Counted from the stretch's first letter, positions 17,243 to 26,618 are shown. The stretch is 64,000 bases of DNA from Bacteroidales bacterium (GCA_015060335.1 SUYR01000004.1:60191-124190); one strand, 5' to 3'. Notes: generated by a model from the letters alone, not told the origin. Made by a program: numbers and translations.

Positions 17243-19447
17243 CTATTCATAAATAAGTTCTATGTCATCAAGCTTTAAGAATGAGCCTGCATGTGCTTTA
17301 ACGGTCTCTTCTCCGAGTCTGAACTTCGAATCTGTATCGACATGACCGTCACCATAGCATGAGCTGAAGCGCACGTAAATGCTTGCGGCCTTCTTGTCAA
17401 ATACTTTATATGTAAAAGGAAGTGAATATAAAGTCCATGTATCTGCTGCCGGGCCGGCTGTCTCCTGTGCTGTAGCCAGGACTGTACCGTCAGCCGCCTT
17501 CACCCAGGCATCGACAAAGAACTTGTCTCCGTCTGTCGGAGCATATTTATAATAGAATGTGAGTCTCGAAGGACGGCTTGCAAATGCATGTCCTTCAGTA
17601 GCATGATTTCCGTCACTGTCAGATGTTCCAATCCAGATTTCACCCTCATATGTAGTTCCGCTGGCAACACCGATAGTATTGTTGTTGTAACCAGTGTTTG
17701 AGCTTCCTACATTTACAGTGAAAAGCATTGCAGCCTTGTTGCCGCTGTGACGGTCGTCAACATATCCGGATGAAGGGAAGTTCTTACACCATGTCGCAGT
17801 AAGCAGTGTATGTCCGTCAGGCATTGACTGAAGGCTGTTACATGCCCACCATGGGTCAGCCTCTCCTGAAGCATATGGCAGATACCAGTTTCTGTCATAG
17901 GCAGATCCAAGCGGTGAAACTCTCTTAGTCACAAGCTGGTAGCCCTCGAATCCGCTGTTGCCGAGCTGCAGAGCATCCTCTGTGGTAATCGTAACCACCG
18001 GACTCTTACAGTTCTCATTCTTGTTGTATATAGCCCTGACCTGATATGTTGTCGAAGGTGCTGTAGGGATAGTACCGTAATTGAGTGTATAGCCGCTTGT
18101 AGAAGGAGTGACTTCAATATCTGACCAGCTCACGCCGTCTGATGTAACCTGGAAATCCACAAGAGCAGGAACACCTTTGCTGATTGTGACTACAGGATCC
18201 ACGACCTTGGCTGCCCAGACATTGTAATCCTTGATATCAAGGCTTACCTTAACGCCTCCGGAAACTATGCTGAACTGCTCTGTAATCTCTTTTCCAACAG
18301 CATCCACTACCTTGAGTGAGAAATCAGCCATTGTCACATCATCGGCCTCTGCCTTCACAGACGAAAGCATATTTGCGATCACGTCCGAGAAGTCGATGAA
18401 TGAGAATGTTCTTGATGTAGCCATTCCTTCGTCCCAAGAGAAACCTGCAGACTTGAGAAGAGCCTTGGTATTTGAATCCAGATTTGCAAAATCAACTTCT
18501 GCAGGAACACCCTTTGCCGCGAGCCATTCTGAATCCGTTGTCAGATAGCAATGTGACAAAGAGCCTCTTGCAATGAAGCTTGCCATTCCGCTGTGACCGG
18601 CAGCAGTCTGTCCCTCGATGATTTCGTGAGTATTGTCTGCTCCATCAAAGCCTGCGAGCGTGATTGTAGGAGCCGCCTGCGGAACTGTAGTTGCTGGAAT
18701 CTCGATTGTCTCGTTCTTGTCTTCTGTAGCAGTATCAACAGTAATGTTTATGACAAGACTGCCTTCGCGGTTGTCTGTCGTAATTGTGAAGGTAACGAAA
18801 TCATTAGGAGAATAGGTCATAGGCTCTGTCTTGAAATACTTTACAGTACCTGCTTCATCAACTACTGCATAGACTTCGAGAACAACCTCACCACCAGGCA
18901 TATAGCCGCATCTTGTCTCATTCTTTGAGAACTTGATCTGCTTGCCCTCATGGTCATTATGTCTGACAATTGTGTAATAGTCAGAGTAATTCTCCTTGAT
19001 GGTCTCATGGTAGTTAACCGCCATCTTGACATTGGCAAGCTTTGCCTCAGCAGAAACGGTATTACTACCTTTCTTCACCTCAAACTCTTTTTCAGCAAGG
19101 TAATACGCCTTGTTGAATCCGCAGCCGAGTGTATCACCATGGTGTGCAACAAGGCGGTACATCGCTGCATTGAGCTTAATTTCCTGTCCCACTGTGTTGG
19201 CGTATGAGTCATTGTAAAGACGGATCATCTTGTCATCCTGAAGTTTGTAGATGGCAACTCTGAAATCGTCCAATACAGGCTCATCCGCGTCTGCCCTTGT
19301 ACCGATTATCTCATTCCGCATATCCGTTGAAAGAGCAATAGAGACCGTACCGACCTCTTCTGAGGGCAGCGGTCTCTGTTCTATCAACTGTTCAGAACAT
19401 GCAGACAAGATTACCAGCAGGGCTGGAATGAATCTTAAACGTCTCAT
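17243..19447 (-). CDS. DUF4493 + PCMD-like large surface lipoprotein
   Basis: 734 aa with lipobox LSAC (Cys17) and a GTRA motif (Arg51). The DUF4493-like domain (to about 250) includes 'CGFNKAYYLAEKEFEVKKG'. Middle beta domains hold 'TITLAGFDGADNTHEIIEGQ', and a fibronectin-III-like repeat has 'TIPTAPSTTYQVRAIYN'. The last 240 residues look like a divergent PCMD/galactose-binding-like sandwich ('NSGFEGYQLVTKRVSPLGSA', 'ASRPSRLTFYYKYAPTDGD', 'GSFLKLDDIELIYE'). It is the first lipoprotein after the OmpA/DUF3575 gene, 18 bases away. Probably an adhesin; ligand unknown. Confidence 0.85.
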   Translation of the reverse strand: MRRLRFIPALLVILSACSEQLIEQRPLPSEEVGTVSIALSTDMRNEIIGTRADADEPVLDDFRVAIYKLQDDKMIRLYNDSYANTVGQEIKLNAAMYRLVAHHGDTLGCGFNKAYYLAEKEFEVKKGSNTVSAEAKLANVKMAVNYHETIKENYSDYYTIVRHNDHEGKQIKFSKNETRCGYMPGGEVVLEVYAVVDEAGTVKYFKTEPMTYSPNDFVTFTITTDNREGSLVINITVDTATEDKNETIEIPATTVPQAAPTITLAGFDGADNTHEIIEGQTAAGHSGMASFIARGSLSHCYLTTDSEWLAAKGVPAEVDFANLDSNTKALLKSAGFSWDEGMATSRTFSFIDFSDVIANMLSSVKAEADDVTMADFSLKVVDAVGKEITEQFSIVSGGVKVSLDIKDYNVWAAKVVDPVVTISKGVPALVDFQVTSDGVSWSDIEVTPSTSGYTLNYGTIPTAPSTTYQVRAIYNKNENCKSPVVTITTEDALQLGNSGFEGYQLVTKRVSPLGSAYDRNWYLPYASGEADPWWACNSLQSMPDGHTLLTATWCKNFPSSGYVDDRHSGNKAAMLFTVNVGSSNTGYNNNTIGVASGTTYEGEIWIGTSDSDGNHATEGHAFASRPSRLTFYYKYAPTDGDKFFVDAWVKAADGTVLATAQETAGPAADTWTLYSLPFTYKVFDKKAASIYVRFSSCYGDGHVDTDSKFRLGEETVKAHAGSFLKLDDIELIYE

Positions 19448-19465
19448 GATTTTATTGGTTAAATA

Positions 19466-20968
19466 TTAATTGTTTTCATAGAATTCCGGTTTTACCCTAC
19501 GAAGGGAAAAACGGTACGTGAGATTTATACCTGCACGTGTAATTCCGAAATGATGTTTATCCTGATGTTCGACAAACTCCCACATTGTTCCGTTATATGC
19601 AGCGGTATTGTGAGCATAGTGAGCATATCCGACTCCCAGGAGGAACTCGATTCCCCAATTTGCCTTATGACCAAGTCCGAGCGAATAACCATATGTAAAG
19701 CCGGCGCTCCATGCAGGATTTGAGTTGCCTGCATCATGGAAATTACCTTCCCAGACATCCTTAGGACCGTTCTGATATAGAAGCCCGTCAGTCCATTGCA
19801 TTGTGTACCAGCCTAATCTGGCATGCACTCCGACAAAACTGCCCTTGCGCATTGTATTGCCCTTTATCCACCAGCGGAGCTCCGGTGTCAGACCATAGAA
19901 ATTGGTATTTGTGTCTTCCTTGCAGAAGATATTTGTATGAGTGAGCCAACCCTCGATATCAAGCGAAACACTCTTGCCGATCTGGAATTCTACTCCTACC
20001 ATAGGCACAGCCAGAGCGTCTGCTATGAGATTGGTCTTCAAGCCCATCATCCACGGGGTATCCCAATATTTCTTCGGTCTTTCATAAGCAGCTCTATACT
20101 GCTCGTATGCCTGATCAAGCATAGTTGCAGTCACCGGGTTCTGGACCGGAGTCTGCACCTGTGTCTGTACTTCAACAGGCTGAGCAACAGGAGCGTCCAC
20201 ATATACAGTATCTTTCACGACTACTACCGGAGCAGGCTGTCTTACAACAAACACCGTATCTCTCACATAAACCGTATCCTTGGCTGTTTCAACAACGGTT
20301 TCCTTCATGACCGGTTCCTCAACCGGAGCCGTAAGATAAGGTTTTGTAGGATCCCATTTGCAATAGATGGCAAATCTGACACATCTGAGTTTTGGGAAAA
20401 AGTCCTTCTGAAGAGTCTTCCACACCTTTCCACCATCAAGTTTCTGAAGCGCAGTCTTTCTTTCTCCCCACTTCTTTGTCCTTATAATATATAGTATCTC
20501 AGCCTTATATGGCAGATCAGAGGCTGCCACCAGTTCTGCAAGACGGTCCCAGTCCTCATTAAGGCTTTCCTTGTGTATCTTGTATTCCGGTATTCCTGTA
20601 ATCTCCGTCAGATATTCTGCTGCGGCATCGGTTCTTGCCTGACTGAGCGTAACATTCTCTCCCCAAAGTCCGTCAGGACAAGTACTGCCACAGATCCATA
20701 CCTGCAACAACTCCTTGGACGGGTCCTGAAGGACCTGACTCAATTCGTAAACGGCCGCATTGAATTTAGGATAATTGACCAGACGAGCTACACCACGAGG
20801 TAGCATGATTGATGTCAGAACGCTGTCTGCATAAAGAGTCTTTGTACCGATATCTTCCAGTTTGATATAACGTATATAGGACTGCGAATTCGCAATCTGA
20901 CCGGACAAAAGGCAGAACATGACTGCCAGAAGGGCAAATTTACCCCTGAAACAACTCATATTATTCAT
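19466..20968 (-). CDS. OmpA-like / DUF3575 outer-membrane protein, first gene of the surface locus
   Basis: 500 aa with signal peptide ending IANSQ (about residue 29). Residues about 85-130 resemble an OmpA peptidoglycan-binding segment ('SQARTDAAAEYLTEITGIP'). A Pro/Val-rich spacer ('DTVYVRDTVFVV', 'PVAQPVEVQTQVQTPVQNPV', about 215-285) follows. The C-terminal 190 residues match DUF3575 ('MMGLKTNLIADALAVPMVGV', 'LTPELRWWIKG', 'FGITRAGINLTYRFSL'), a barrel family found beside fimbrillin genes in Bacteroidales. It would connect cell wall and outer membrane and could anchor or secrete the lipoproteins. The operon promoter is directly upstream. Confidence 0.85.
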   Translation of the reverse strand: MNNMSCFRGKFALLAVMFCLLSGQIANSQSYIRYIKLEDIGTKTLYADSVLTSIMLPRGVARLVNYPKFNAAVYELSQVLQDPSKELLQVWICGSTCPDGLWGENVTLSQARTDAAAEYLTEITGIPEYKIHKESLNEDWDRLAELVAASDLPYKAEILYIIRTKKWGERKTALQKLDGGKVWKTLQKDFFPKLRCVRFAIYCKWDPTKPYLTAPVEEPVMKETVVETAKDTVYVRDTVFVVRQPAPVVVVKDTVYVDAPVAQPVEVQTQVQTPVQNPVTATMLDQAYEQYRAAYERPKKYWDTPWMMGLKTNLIADALAVPMVGVEFQIGKSVSLDIEGWLTHTNIFCKEDTNTNFYGLTPELRWWIKGNTMRKGSFVGVHARLGWYTMQWTDGLLYQNGPKDVWEGNFHDAGNSNPAWSAGFTYGYSLGLGHKANWGIEFLLGVGYAHYAHNTAAYNGTMWEFVEHQDKHHFGITRAGINLTYRFSLRRVKPEFYENN

Positions 20969-20990
20969 TAGTCAAGAATCTTTCAACCCG

Positions 20991-21021
20991 CGAAGGTAGT
21001 ATTTTTTTCTAAAATCACAAA
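20991..21021 (-). promoter_or_regulatory. Bacteroidetes-type promoter of the surface-protein operon
   Basis: On the minus strand TTTG (21018-21021), a 19-base spacer and TACCTTCG (20991-20998, one mismatch to TAnnTTTG) lie 22 bases before the DUF3575 start codon. No convincing inverted repeats flank it, so I see no evidence that it is an invertible switch. It is the only strong promoter found for the gene train. Confidence 0.7.
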
Positions 21022-21078
21022 ATCGCGCAGAATGCAGCCATGACATCAGTCTATATTTATATATGTCAACCAGGCTGG

Positions 21079-21110
21079 TTTTCAGAAAACAAAAAAAATC
21101 ACTACCTTTG
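21079..21110 (+). promoter_or_regulatory. Bacteroidetes-type promoter of parE
   Basis: TTTT (21079-21082), 20 bases, then TACCTTTG (21103-21110), a full match to the -7 consensus, 20 bases before the parE ATG. Divergent from the surface-operon promoter; the two share about 160 bases. Confidence 0.75.
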
Positions 21111-21130
21111 CATGAATTTGTCCTTATACT

Positions 21131-23056
21131 ATGGCACAGGAAAACATACAGATCAACAATTACACAGACGACAACATCAAGACCCTTGAAGGTGTTGAAC
21201 ATATCCGTCTCAGACCGGGTATGTACATCGGTACGCTTGGAAACGGAGATGATGCGGCAGACGGAATATACGTACTCCTCAAGGAGGTAGTGGATAACTC
21301 TATCGACGAATTTTCAGCAGGTTTCGGAAAACAGATACAGATTACAGTCACTGAAAAGGAAGTGTCTGTAAGAGACTTCGGTAGAGGTATTCCTCTCAAT
21401 TCGGTCGTCAAGGCTGTAAGTATCCTGAATACCGGAGGTAAGTATGACAGCAAGGGATATAAGAAGTCTGTCGGACTTAACGGTGTCGGTCTCAAGGCAG
21501 TGAACGCATTGTCTTCCAATTTTTATGTTGAAGCTTACAGGGACGGAATGTGTTCATATGCAGAATTCAGTGCCGGCAAGCTTCTGAATGACGGAATGAA
21601 AGAGACGAAGGAGAAGAACGGAACGTATGTGAAGTTCACTCCTGACGAAAACCTGTTCGTAGGATATTCTTACCGTATGGATACCGTGGAGTCCATGATC
21701 AAGAACTATTCTTATCTGAAAAAGGGACTCACGCTCAATCTCAACGGTACAGCATATAAATCTGAGAACGGTCTTCTTGACCTTATAAACGAGAAACTTT
21801 CGGAAGAGCCACATTATGCTCCTATACATATTGCCGGCGAAGATATCGAGATAGTGATAACACACGGCAACAGCTATGGCGAGAACATCACGTCGTTCGT
21901 GAACGGACAGAACACACGCGACGGAGGTACTCATCTTGCAGCTATCAGGGAGGCAGTATCAAAGACACTCAAGGAGTTCTTCAAGGTGTGGTCTAAAAAG
22001 GATTTCGCACCGGAAGACATCCGTCAGGGCATAATAGGAGCCATCAGCATCCAGATACAGGAGCCTATATTCGCCAATCAGGCAAAGACCAAGCTCGGCT
22101 CTACATACATGTGGAATCAGGAGATTGAGAATGAGGACGGCACCCGCAGCTACGATATAGGTCCTACAATCAGATCTTTTGTAAACGATTTCGTCAAGAC
22201 CAATCTGGACAATTATCTCCATATGCACAAGGAGATAATCCCTGCCCTTCAGGACAAGATTGCATCTTCAGAGAAAGAGCGTCAGGAGATTTCATCTATC
22301 CAGAAGAAGGCAAAGGAGCGCAACAAGCGTACGAGCGTATATAACAAGAAGCTCAGAGACTGCAAATATCATTATAAGGACAAGCTTCCTGCAGCGAAGG
22401 AAGAACTCAGAGACCTCACAAGCATATTCATCACGGAGGGAGACTCTGCGAGCGGAACTATCACAAAAGCCCGCAACGCAGAGACTCAGGCAGTATTCTC
22501 GCTCCGAGGCAAGCCTCTGAACTGCTACAAGGAGGGGCCGAAGAAATTTGCGGAGAATGAAGAGCTCAATCTGCTCATCAACGCTCTCGGACTGGAAGAG
22601 GACATCGACGACCTCAGATACAGAAGAATCATTGTGGCAACCGATGCCGATGACGACGGAATGCACATACGAATGCTTGTCCTCACATTCTTCCTCAAGT
22701 ATTATCCGGATCTGGTCAGACGAGGACATGTATATATCCTTCAGACCCCTCTTTTCCGTGTAAAGAACAAGAAGGAAGTCATGTACTGCTACAATCAGGA
22801 AGAAAGGGATGCAGCCGTGAAAAAGCTTAAGACCGGCGTAGAGATAACACGATTCAAAGGTCTTGGAGAGATTTCATGGAATGAGTTCACTGAATTCATC
22901 GGAGACAAGATGAGGCTGGACAAGGTCAAGCTCAGTGACGAGGAATCCATTGCCGAGATCCTCGAATTCTATATGGGAGACAACACTTTTGAAAGACAGA
23001 ACTTCATCAGGCATAATCTTAGGTCTGAAGCAGAACTGGAAGATGTAAATATTTAA
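21131..23056 (+). CDS. parE: DNA topoisomerase IV subunit B (ParE/GyrB-type ATPase subunit)
   Basis: 641 aa type IIA topoisomerase B subunit: ATP hydrolysis and decatenation of daughter chromosomes together with ParC. GHKL ATPase motifs are visible ('EVVDNSIDE', 'VRDFGRGIPL', 'GVGLKAVNALS'), as is the TOPRIM metal site ('FITEGDSASG', 'ATDADDDGMHIRML'). 'SLRGKPLNCY' rather than '[10 protein letters not shown]' separates it from the gyrB copy at 49361 and fits ParE. The length is normal. Unlike common arrangements, parC is not the next gene; an acyltransferase follows after 2 bases. Confidence 0.92.
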   Translation: MAQENIQINNYTDDNIKTLEGVEHIRLRPGMYIGTLGNGDDAADGIYVLLKEVVDNSIDEFSAGFGKQIQITVTEKEVSVRDFGRGIPLNSVVKAVSILNTGGKYDSKGYKKSVGLNGVGLKAVNALSSNFYVEAYRDGMCSYAEFSAGKLLNDGMKETKEKNGTYVKFTPDENLFVGYSYRMDTVESMIKNYSYLKKGLTLNLNGTAYKSENGLLDLINEKLSEEPHYAPIHIAGEDIEIVITHGNSYGENITSFVNGQNTRDGGTHLAAIREAVSKTLKEFFKVWSKKDFAPEDIRQGIIGAISIQIQEPIFANQAKTKLGSTYMWNQEIENEDGTRSYDIGPTIRSFVNDFVKTNLDNYLHMHKEIIPALQDKIASSEKERQEISSIQKKAKERNKRTSVYNKKLRDCKYHYKDKLPAAKEELRDLTSIFITEGDSASGTITKARNAETQAVFSLRGKPLNCYKEGPKKFAENEELNLLINALGLEEDIDDLRYRRIIVATDADDDGMHIRMLVLTFFLKYYPDLVRRGHVYILQTPLFRVKNKKEVMYCYNQEERDAAVKKLKTGVEITRFKGLGEISWNEFTEFIGDKMRLDKVKLSDEESIAEILEFYMGDNTFERQNFIRHNLRSEAELEDVNI

Positions 23057-23058
23057 TT

Positions 23059-23610
23059 ATGTGGAGAAAATTCTGCGGATGGCTACTCCGCACATTGGGT
23101 TGGACTGCAGTTGACCCGGTAGCCCCTGAAGACAAATGTGTCATTCTTGGAGTACCCCACACTTCAATATGGGATTTTGTGATCTCATACCTTTATTATG
23201 TATCGGTTGGCGGCAAGCCATACTGCATGATCAAGGGTGAACTCTTCTGGGGACCTCTGGGATGGCTCCTGAGAAAGTTGGGAGGAATTCCTGTAAACCG
23301 CAAGAAAGGAAGCAAAGTGGCAATCAGCGTAATCAACGAAATGAAGAGAACACCCGTTGTGCACCTTGCACTTGCACCGGAGGGCACCCGCAAACCGGTA
23401 AAACGCTGGAAGACAGGATTTCACACTATAGCTCGTGAAGTGGGCTGTCCTGTATATATGGGATATTTCGACTGGGGTACAAAGCGCATCGGCCGCGGAC
23501 ACAAGGTGGAGCTTACTGATGATGCAAAAGCAGACATGGTACGCATCCAGGCTCTATACGAAGAAATGCATCTTACCGGAAAGCATCCGGACATGTACAT
23601 AACCAAATAA
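23059..23610 (+). CDS. PlsC-family 1-acylglycerol-3-phosphate acyltransferase-like protein
   Basis: 183 aa, short member of the lysophospholipid acyltransferase (LPLAT) family, which transfers acyl chains to glycerol-phosphate-type acceptors at the inner membrane. The catalytic HX4D box is 'PHTSIWDF' (about residues 31-38) and the substrate-binding EGTR box is 'APEGTRKPVKRWKTGF'. One hydrophobic stretch near the N-terminus could dip into the membrane. It begins 2 bases after parE and is followed 16 bases later by an acyl-CoA ligase, so a lipid-related pair is suggested. Exact acceptor unknown. Confidence 0.85.
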   Translation: MWRKFCGWLLRTLGWTAVDPVAPEDKCVILGVPHTSIWDFVISYLYYVSVGGKPYCMIKGELFWGPLGWLLRKLGGIPVNRKKGSKVAISVINEMKRTPVVHLALAPEGTRKPVKRWKTGFHTIAREVGCPVYMGYFDWGTKRIGRGHKVELTDDAKADMVRIQALYEEMHLTGKHPDMYITK

Positions 23611-23626
23611 CCTAATTTCATCAATT

Positions 23627-25309
23627 ATGATTCAATTGTACAAGCGTATGCAGAGAATGAGGGAGAAGTATGTTGATACTATCGCCAAACTCTATGAATA
23701 CGCAACTACTGTGTACGCAAAAAATCAGTACACACAATGGTATGACACCAAAGAAGGCGGATATACATATACCACATTCAAGGGTAAATGTGACAGTCTG
23801 TCAAAAAAACTTACACAATACGGTATCGGCTCAGGTGACAAGGTTGCGATTCTCTCGCAGAGCATGCCTAACTGGTCTGTCGCATTCTTCGCGACTGTTC
23901 CGTTCGGCAGAATTGCAATTCCTATCCTGCCAGACAGCTCGGAGAATGAAGTAACAAACATCATCAACCACTCTGAGACAAAAGTTCTGTTCGTATCCGA
24001 AAGATTGAGGGGAAAGATCAGCCAGGAGGTCATGGACAAGATGACATTGGTCATCAACATCGACAATTTCGAGACAATAAAGGCCGACGACGACCAGTTT
24101 ACCTGCGACGGCAAGACATCGATCCCGACACCTGATGATATAGCCACAATCATCTACACATCAGGAACTACAGGTAGTGCAAAAGGAGTAGTACTCAGCC
24201 ACCGCAACCTTGCATCCAATGTGATAACTTGCTATCACTCATGCAAGAGGAACGAAAGAGACAGATGGCTTTCAATCCTTCCGATGGCACATACACTCGA
24301 GATGACTCTCAGTATGCTGTACCCAATGTACTGCGGAGCCACCGTTTACTATCTCCAGAAACCGCCTGTACCTTCAATCCTGATGAAGGCCCTCAAGATA
24401 GTGAAGCCTACTACAATGCTCACAGTACCTATGATCATCGAGAAGGTATATAAGGGCAGCGTGCTTCCTACAATCAAGAAGAGCCGTACACTCACATGGA
24501 TGAACGAGCATATGAACGGACTTATGTGCAAGATCATCGGCATCAAGCTCAAGGCTACATTCGGCGGACATATTTCATTCTACGGTATCGGTGGAGCCAA
24601 GCTCGATCCTGAAGTGGAGGCATTCCTCCTCAAGGCAGGTTTCCCATACGCAATCGGTTACGGACTTACCGAGACCTCGCCACTTCTGGGTTATGCAATG
24701 AAAGGCTGGAGAGCTGTAGGCTCCTTCGGATATCCTGTATATAATGTAAAGCTCAAGCTGCATGATGTGAATCCGGAGACCGGAGAAGGTGAAATCGTTG
24801 CCAAAGGTCCGAATGTAATGCTCGGATACTACAAGGATCCTAAGAGAACCAAGAGCGTATTTACAGAAGACGGCTGGTTCCGCACAAGCGACATAGCTGT
24901 TATGGACGAAAAGGGCCGTTTCTTCATCAAGGGACGTAACAGCAACATGATTCTCGGACCTTCCGGCGAGAACATCTATCCTGAGGAAATCGAGAACGTG
25001 ATCAACAATGTAGAGGGTGTGAACGAGTCTATCGTCGTTGAAAGAGACGGAAAGCTTGTGGCTCTCGTTCAGCCGCTTGAGAACTACATCGAGTGGGACA
25101 AGGAAGGCGAAGACAAACTCTATGAAAAGCTTGACGCATGGAAGAGCAAAGTGCTCAAGATGGTCAACAAGAATGTCAGCAAGGCTTCTCAGGTAAGCTC
25201 AGTAGAGGTAATGAAAGAGCCTTTCGAAAAGACCGCCACACAGAAGATCCGCCGCTTCAAATACAAGGAATCGGCACCGACTGTAGAGGAAGAACAGAAA
25301 GAAAAATAG
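23627..25309 (+). CDS. AMP-forming long-chain acyl-CoA/acyl-ACP synthetase
   Basis: 560 aa ANL-superfamily enzyme that adenylates a fatty acid and transfers it to CoA (or ACP). The P-loop is 'IIYTSGTTGSAKGVVLSHRN' (about residue 170), followed by 'GYGLTETSPLLGYA', the hinge region 'WFRTSDIAVMDEKGRFFIKG' and the C-terminal catalytic lysine context 'FEKTATQKIRRFKYKES'. The length matches the family. It probably forms an operon with parE and the acyltransferase and could supply activated acyl chains to the latter. It is a paralogue of the gene at 28816. Confidence 0.9.
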   Translation: MIQLYKRMQRMREKYVDTIAKLYEYATTVYAKNQYTQWYDTKEGGYTYTTFKGKCDSLSKKLTQYGIGSGDKVAILSQSMPNWSVAFFATVPFGRIAIPILPDSSENEVTNIINHSETKVLFVSERLRGKISQEVMDKMTLVINIDNFETIKADDDQFTCDGKTSIPTPDDIATIIYTSGTTGSAKGVVLSHRNLASNVITCYHSCKRNERDRWLSILPMAHTLEMTLSMLYPMYCGATVYYLQKPPVPSILMKALKIVKPTTMLTVPMIIEKVYKGSVLPTIKKSRTLTWMNEHMNGLMCKIIGIKLKATFGGHISFYGIGGAKLDPEVEAFLLKAGFPYAIGYGLTETSPLLGYAMKGWRAVGSFGYPVYNVKLKLHDVNPETGEGEIVAKGPNVMLGYYKDPKRTKSVFTEDGWFRTSDIAVMDEKGRFFIKGRNSNMILGPSGENIYPEEIENVINNVEGVNESIVVERDGKLVALVQPLENYIEWDKEGEDKLYEKLDAWKSKVLKMVNKNVSKASQVSSVEVMKEPFEKTATQKIRRFKYKESAPTVEEEQKEK

Positions 25310-25340
25310 ACTTTTTTCAGAAAAACGACTGTTTTTACAC

Positions 25341-25348
25341 TAAATTTG
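25341..25348 (+). promoter_or_regulatory. -7 promoter box upstream of the OmpA-family gene
   Basis: TAAATTTG matches TAnnTTTG. A T-run at 25313-25318 sits where the -33 element would be. The 41 bases to the ATG at 25389 leave a normal leader. Confidence 0.6.
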
Positions 25349-25388
25349 TATTAAGACGTTTCATAACACAATTTAATTAGTAGTGGTT

Positions 25389-26618
25389 ATGAAACGTCTT
25401 AACATTTTTTGGGGAGCTGCGGCTCTCATTGCTGTCACTTTGACAGCCTCTCCGGCATTGCATGCACAGGAGAACGGAAACAGGGATATGGACGGCAAGA
25501 TTGTCCGTGGTCCTTATGAAACTAACCGCTTCGGCGACAACTGGTTCATCGGTGCCGGCGGAGGTATAAACCTATTCCTGAATGAAGGATACAATGTGAA
25601 GATTGGTCCGAGCATTGATGCAAATTTCGGTAAATGGTTCACTCCGGCAGTCGGCATGAGAGTGGGCTATCAAGGTTTCAGCGCACAGGCATGGGCACCT
25701 GAAGCAGGGGTACTTGGAATGAGCCTTGACACCGACAAGAACAAATACCTCCAGAAATTCGGTTATATGTATATCCACGGAGACTTCCTTTGGAATGCAT
25801 CTGATGCTATCGGAGGATATAAGGAAACGCGATTCTGGGATCTTGTTCCTTATCTTCATGCAGGATTTTTCCGCTCATATGGAATGGACAATGTGGATTT
25901 TGCCGACAATGAATTTGCAGCGGGTGCGGGCTTGCTTCACATGCTGAGACTTACTGACAGGCTCGACCTTATCATTGATATGAGAGCGACTGTCGTGAAT
26001 GGCAGAGTTATCAACGACAGCGGTGTATCACTGCTCCCTACAGTGACAGCCGGTCTTGCAGTCGATCTGGGCTGGCCGAATTTCGTGAGGACATCTACCA
26101 TTCTCGGAGCTGTAGAGGTCGCAAACCTTGAGAAGACAGCAATACTTGAAGGTGCCATTGCAGCGCTTGAGGTTGCAAATGCATCACTTGAGGAACAGAA
26201 TGCGAAGCTTGGCAAGGCAAACCAGAAGCTTACCAAGGAGAACACCCAGCTCAAGAATCTCCCTCGCATGGAAGAGACAGATTTCTTCGAGGGCATGACT
26301 CCGGCAATGGTATATTTCAATATCGGAGAGACTACTCTCAACGACAAGGAGATGCAGCATCTTGATTTTCTTGCCAAGAATATCATAGCCAAGGCAGATG
26401 AGGACACCGACATTCTCATTACAGTCATGGGCTCCGCTGACGGCAACACCGGTACTATGAAGCGCAACCAGCATCTCAGCGAGGCACGAGGCAAGTATGT
26501 GTTCGACATCCTCACCACTAAGTACGGAATTTCTCCTGAAAGACTTACTATCAAGGCGGAAGTCGTAAAGAAAGCACCTAAACCTGAGCTCAGCAGGGCG
26601 GTAGTGATTTCATTCTAA
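25389..26618 (+). CDS. OmpA-family outer-membrane protein with coiled coil
   Basis: The track begins at GTG 25383, but the ATG at 25389 gives the better signal peptide (MKRLNIFWGAAALIAVTLTA, cut near ALHAQ). 409 aa. Residues about 40-230 are a beta-barrel ('GDNWFIGAGGGINLFLNEGY'), about 232-280 a Glu/Lys/Leu-rich coiled coil ('LEEQNAKLGKANQKLTKEN'), and about 285-409 an OmpA C-terminal domain that binds peptidoglycan ('MVYFNIGETTLNDKEMQHL', 'HLSEARGKYVFDILTTKYG'). Role: tethering the outer membrane to the cell wall. Own promoter upstream. Confidence 0.88.
   Translation: MKRLNIFWGAAALIAVTLTASPALHAQENGNRDMDGKIVRGPYETNRFGDNWFIGAGGGINLFLNEGYNVKIGPSIDANFGKWFTPAVGMRVGYQGFSAQAWAPEAGVLGMSLDTDKNKYLQKFGYMYIHGDFLWNASDAIGGYKETRFWDLVPYLHAGFFRSYGMDNVDFADNEFAAGAGLLHMLRLTDRLDLIIDMRATVVNGRVINDSGVSLLPTVTAGLAVDLGWPNFVRTSTILGAVEVANLEKTAILEGAIAALEVANASLEEQNAKLGKANQKLTKENTQLKNLPRMEETDFFEGMTPAMVYFNIGETTLNDKEMQHLDFLAKNIIAKADEDTDILITVMGSADGNTGTMKRNQHLSEARGKYVFDILTTKYGISPERLTIKAEVVKKAPKPELSRAVVISF

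Noticed and set aside
19823-20494. 223-aa plus-strand ORF opposite the DUF3575 gene
   Set aside because: Antisense to a well-supported outer-membrane protein gene; no signal peptide or domain.
20969-21130. Invertible promoter (phase switch) before the surface operon
   Set aside because: No convincing inverted repeats flank the promoter, and no invertase gene is in the window.
21131-23056. Second gyrB instead of parE
   Set aside because: The TOPRIM neighbourhood 'SLRGKPLNCY' and the presence of a clear gyrB at 49361 favour ParE.
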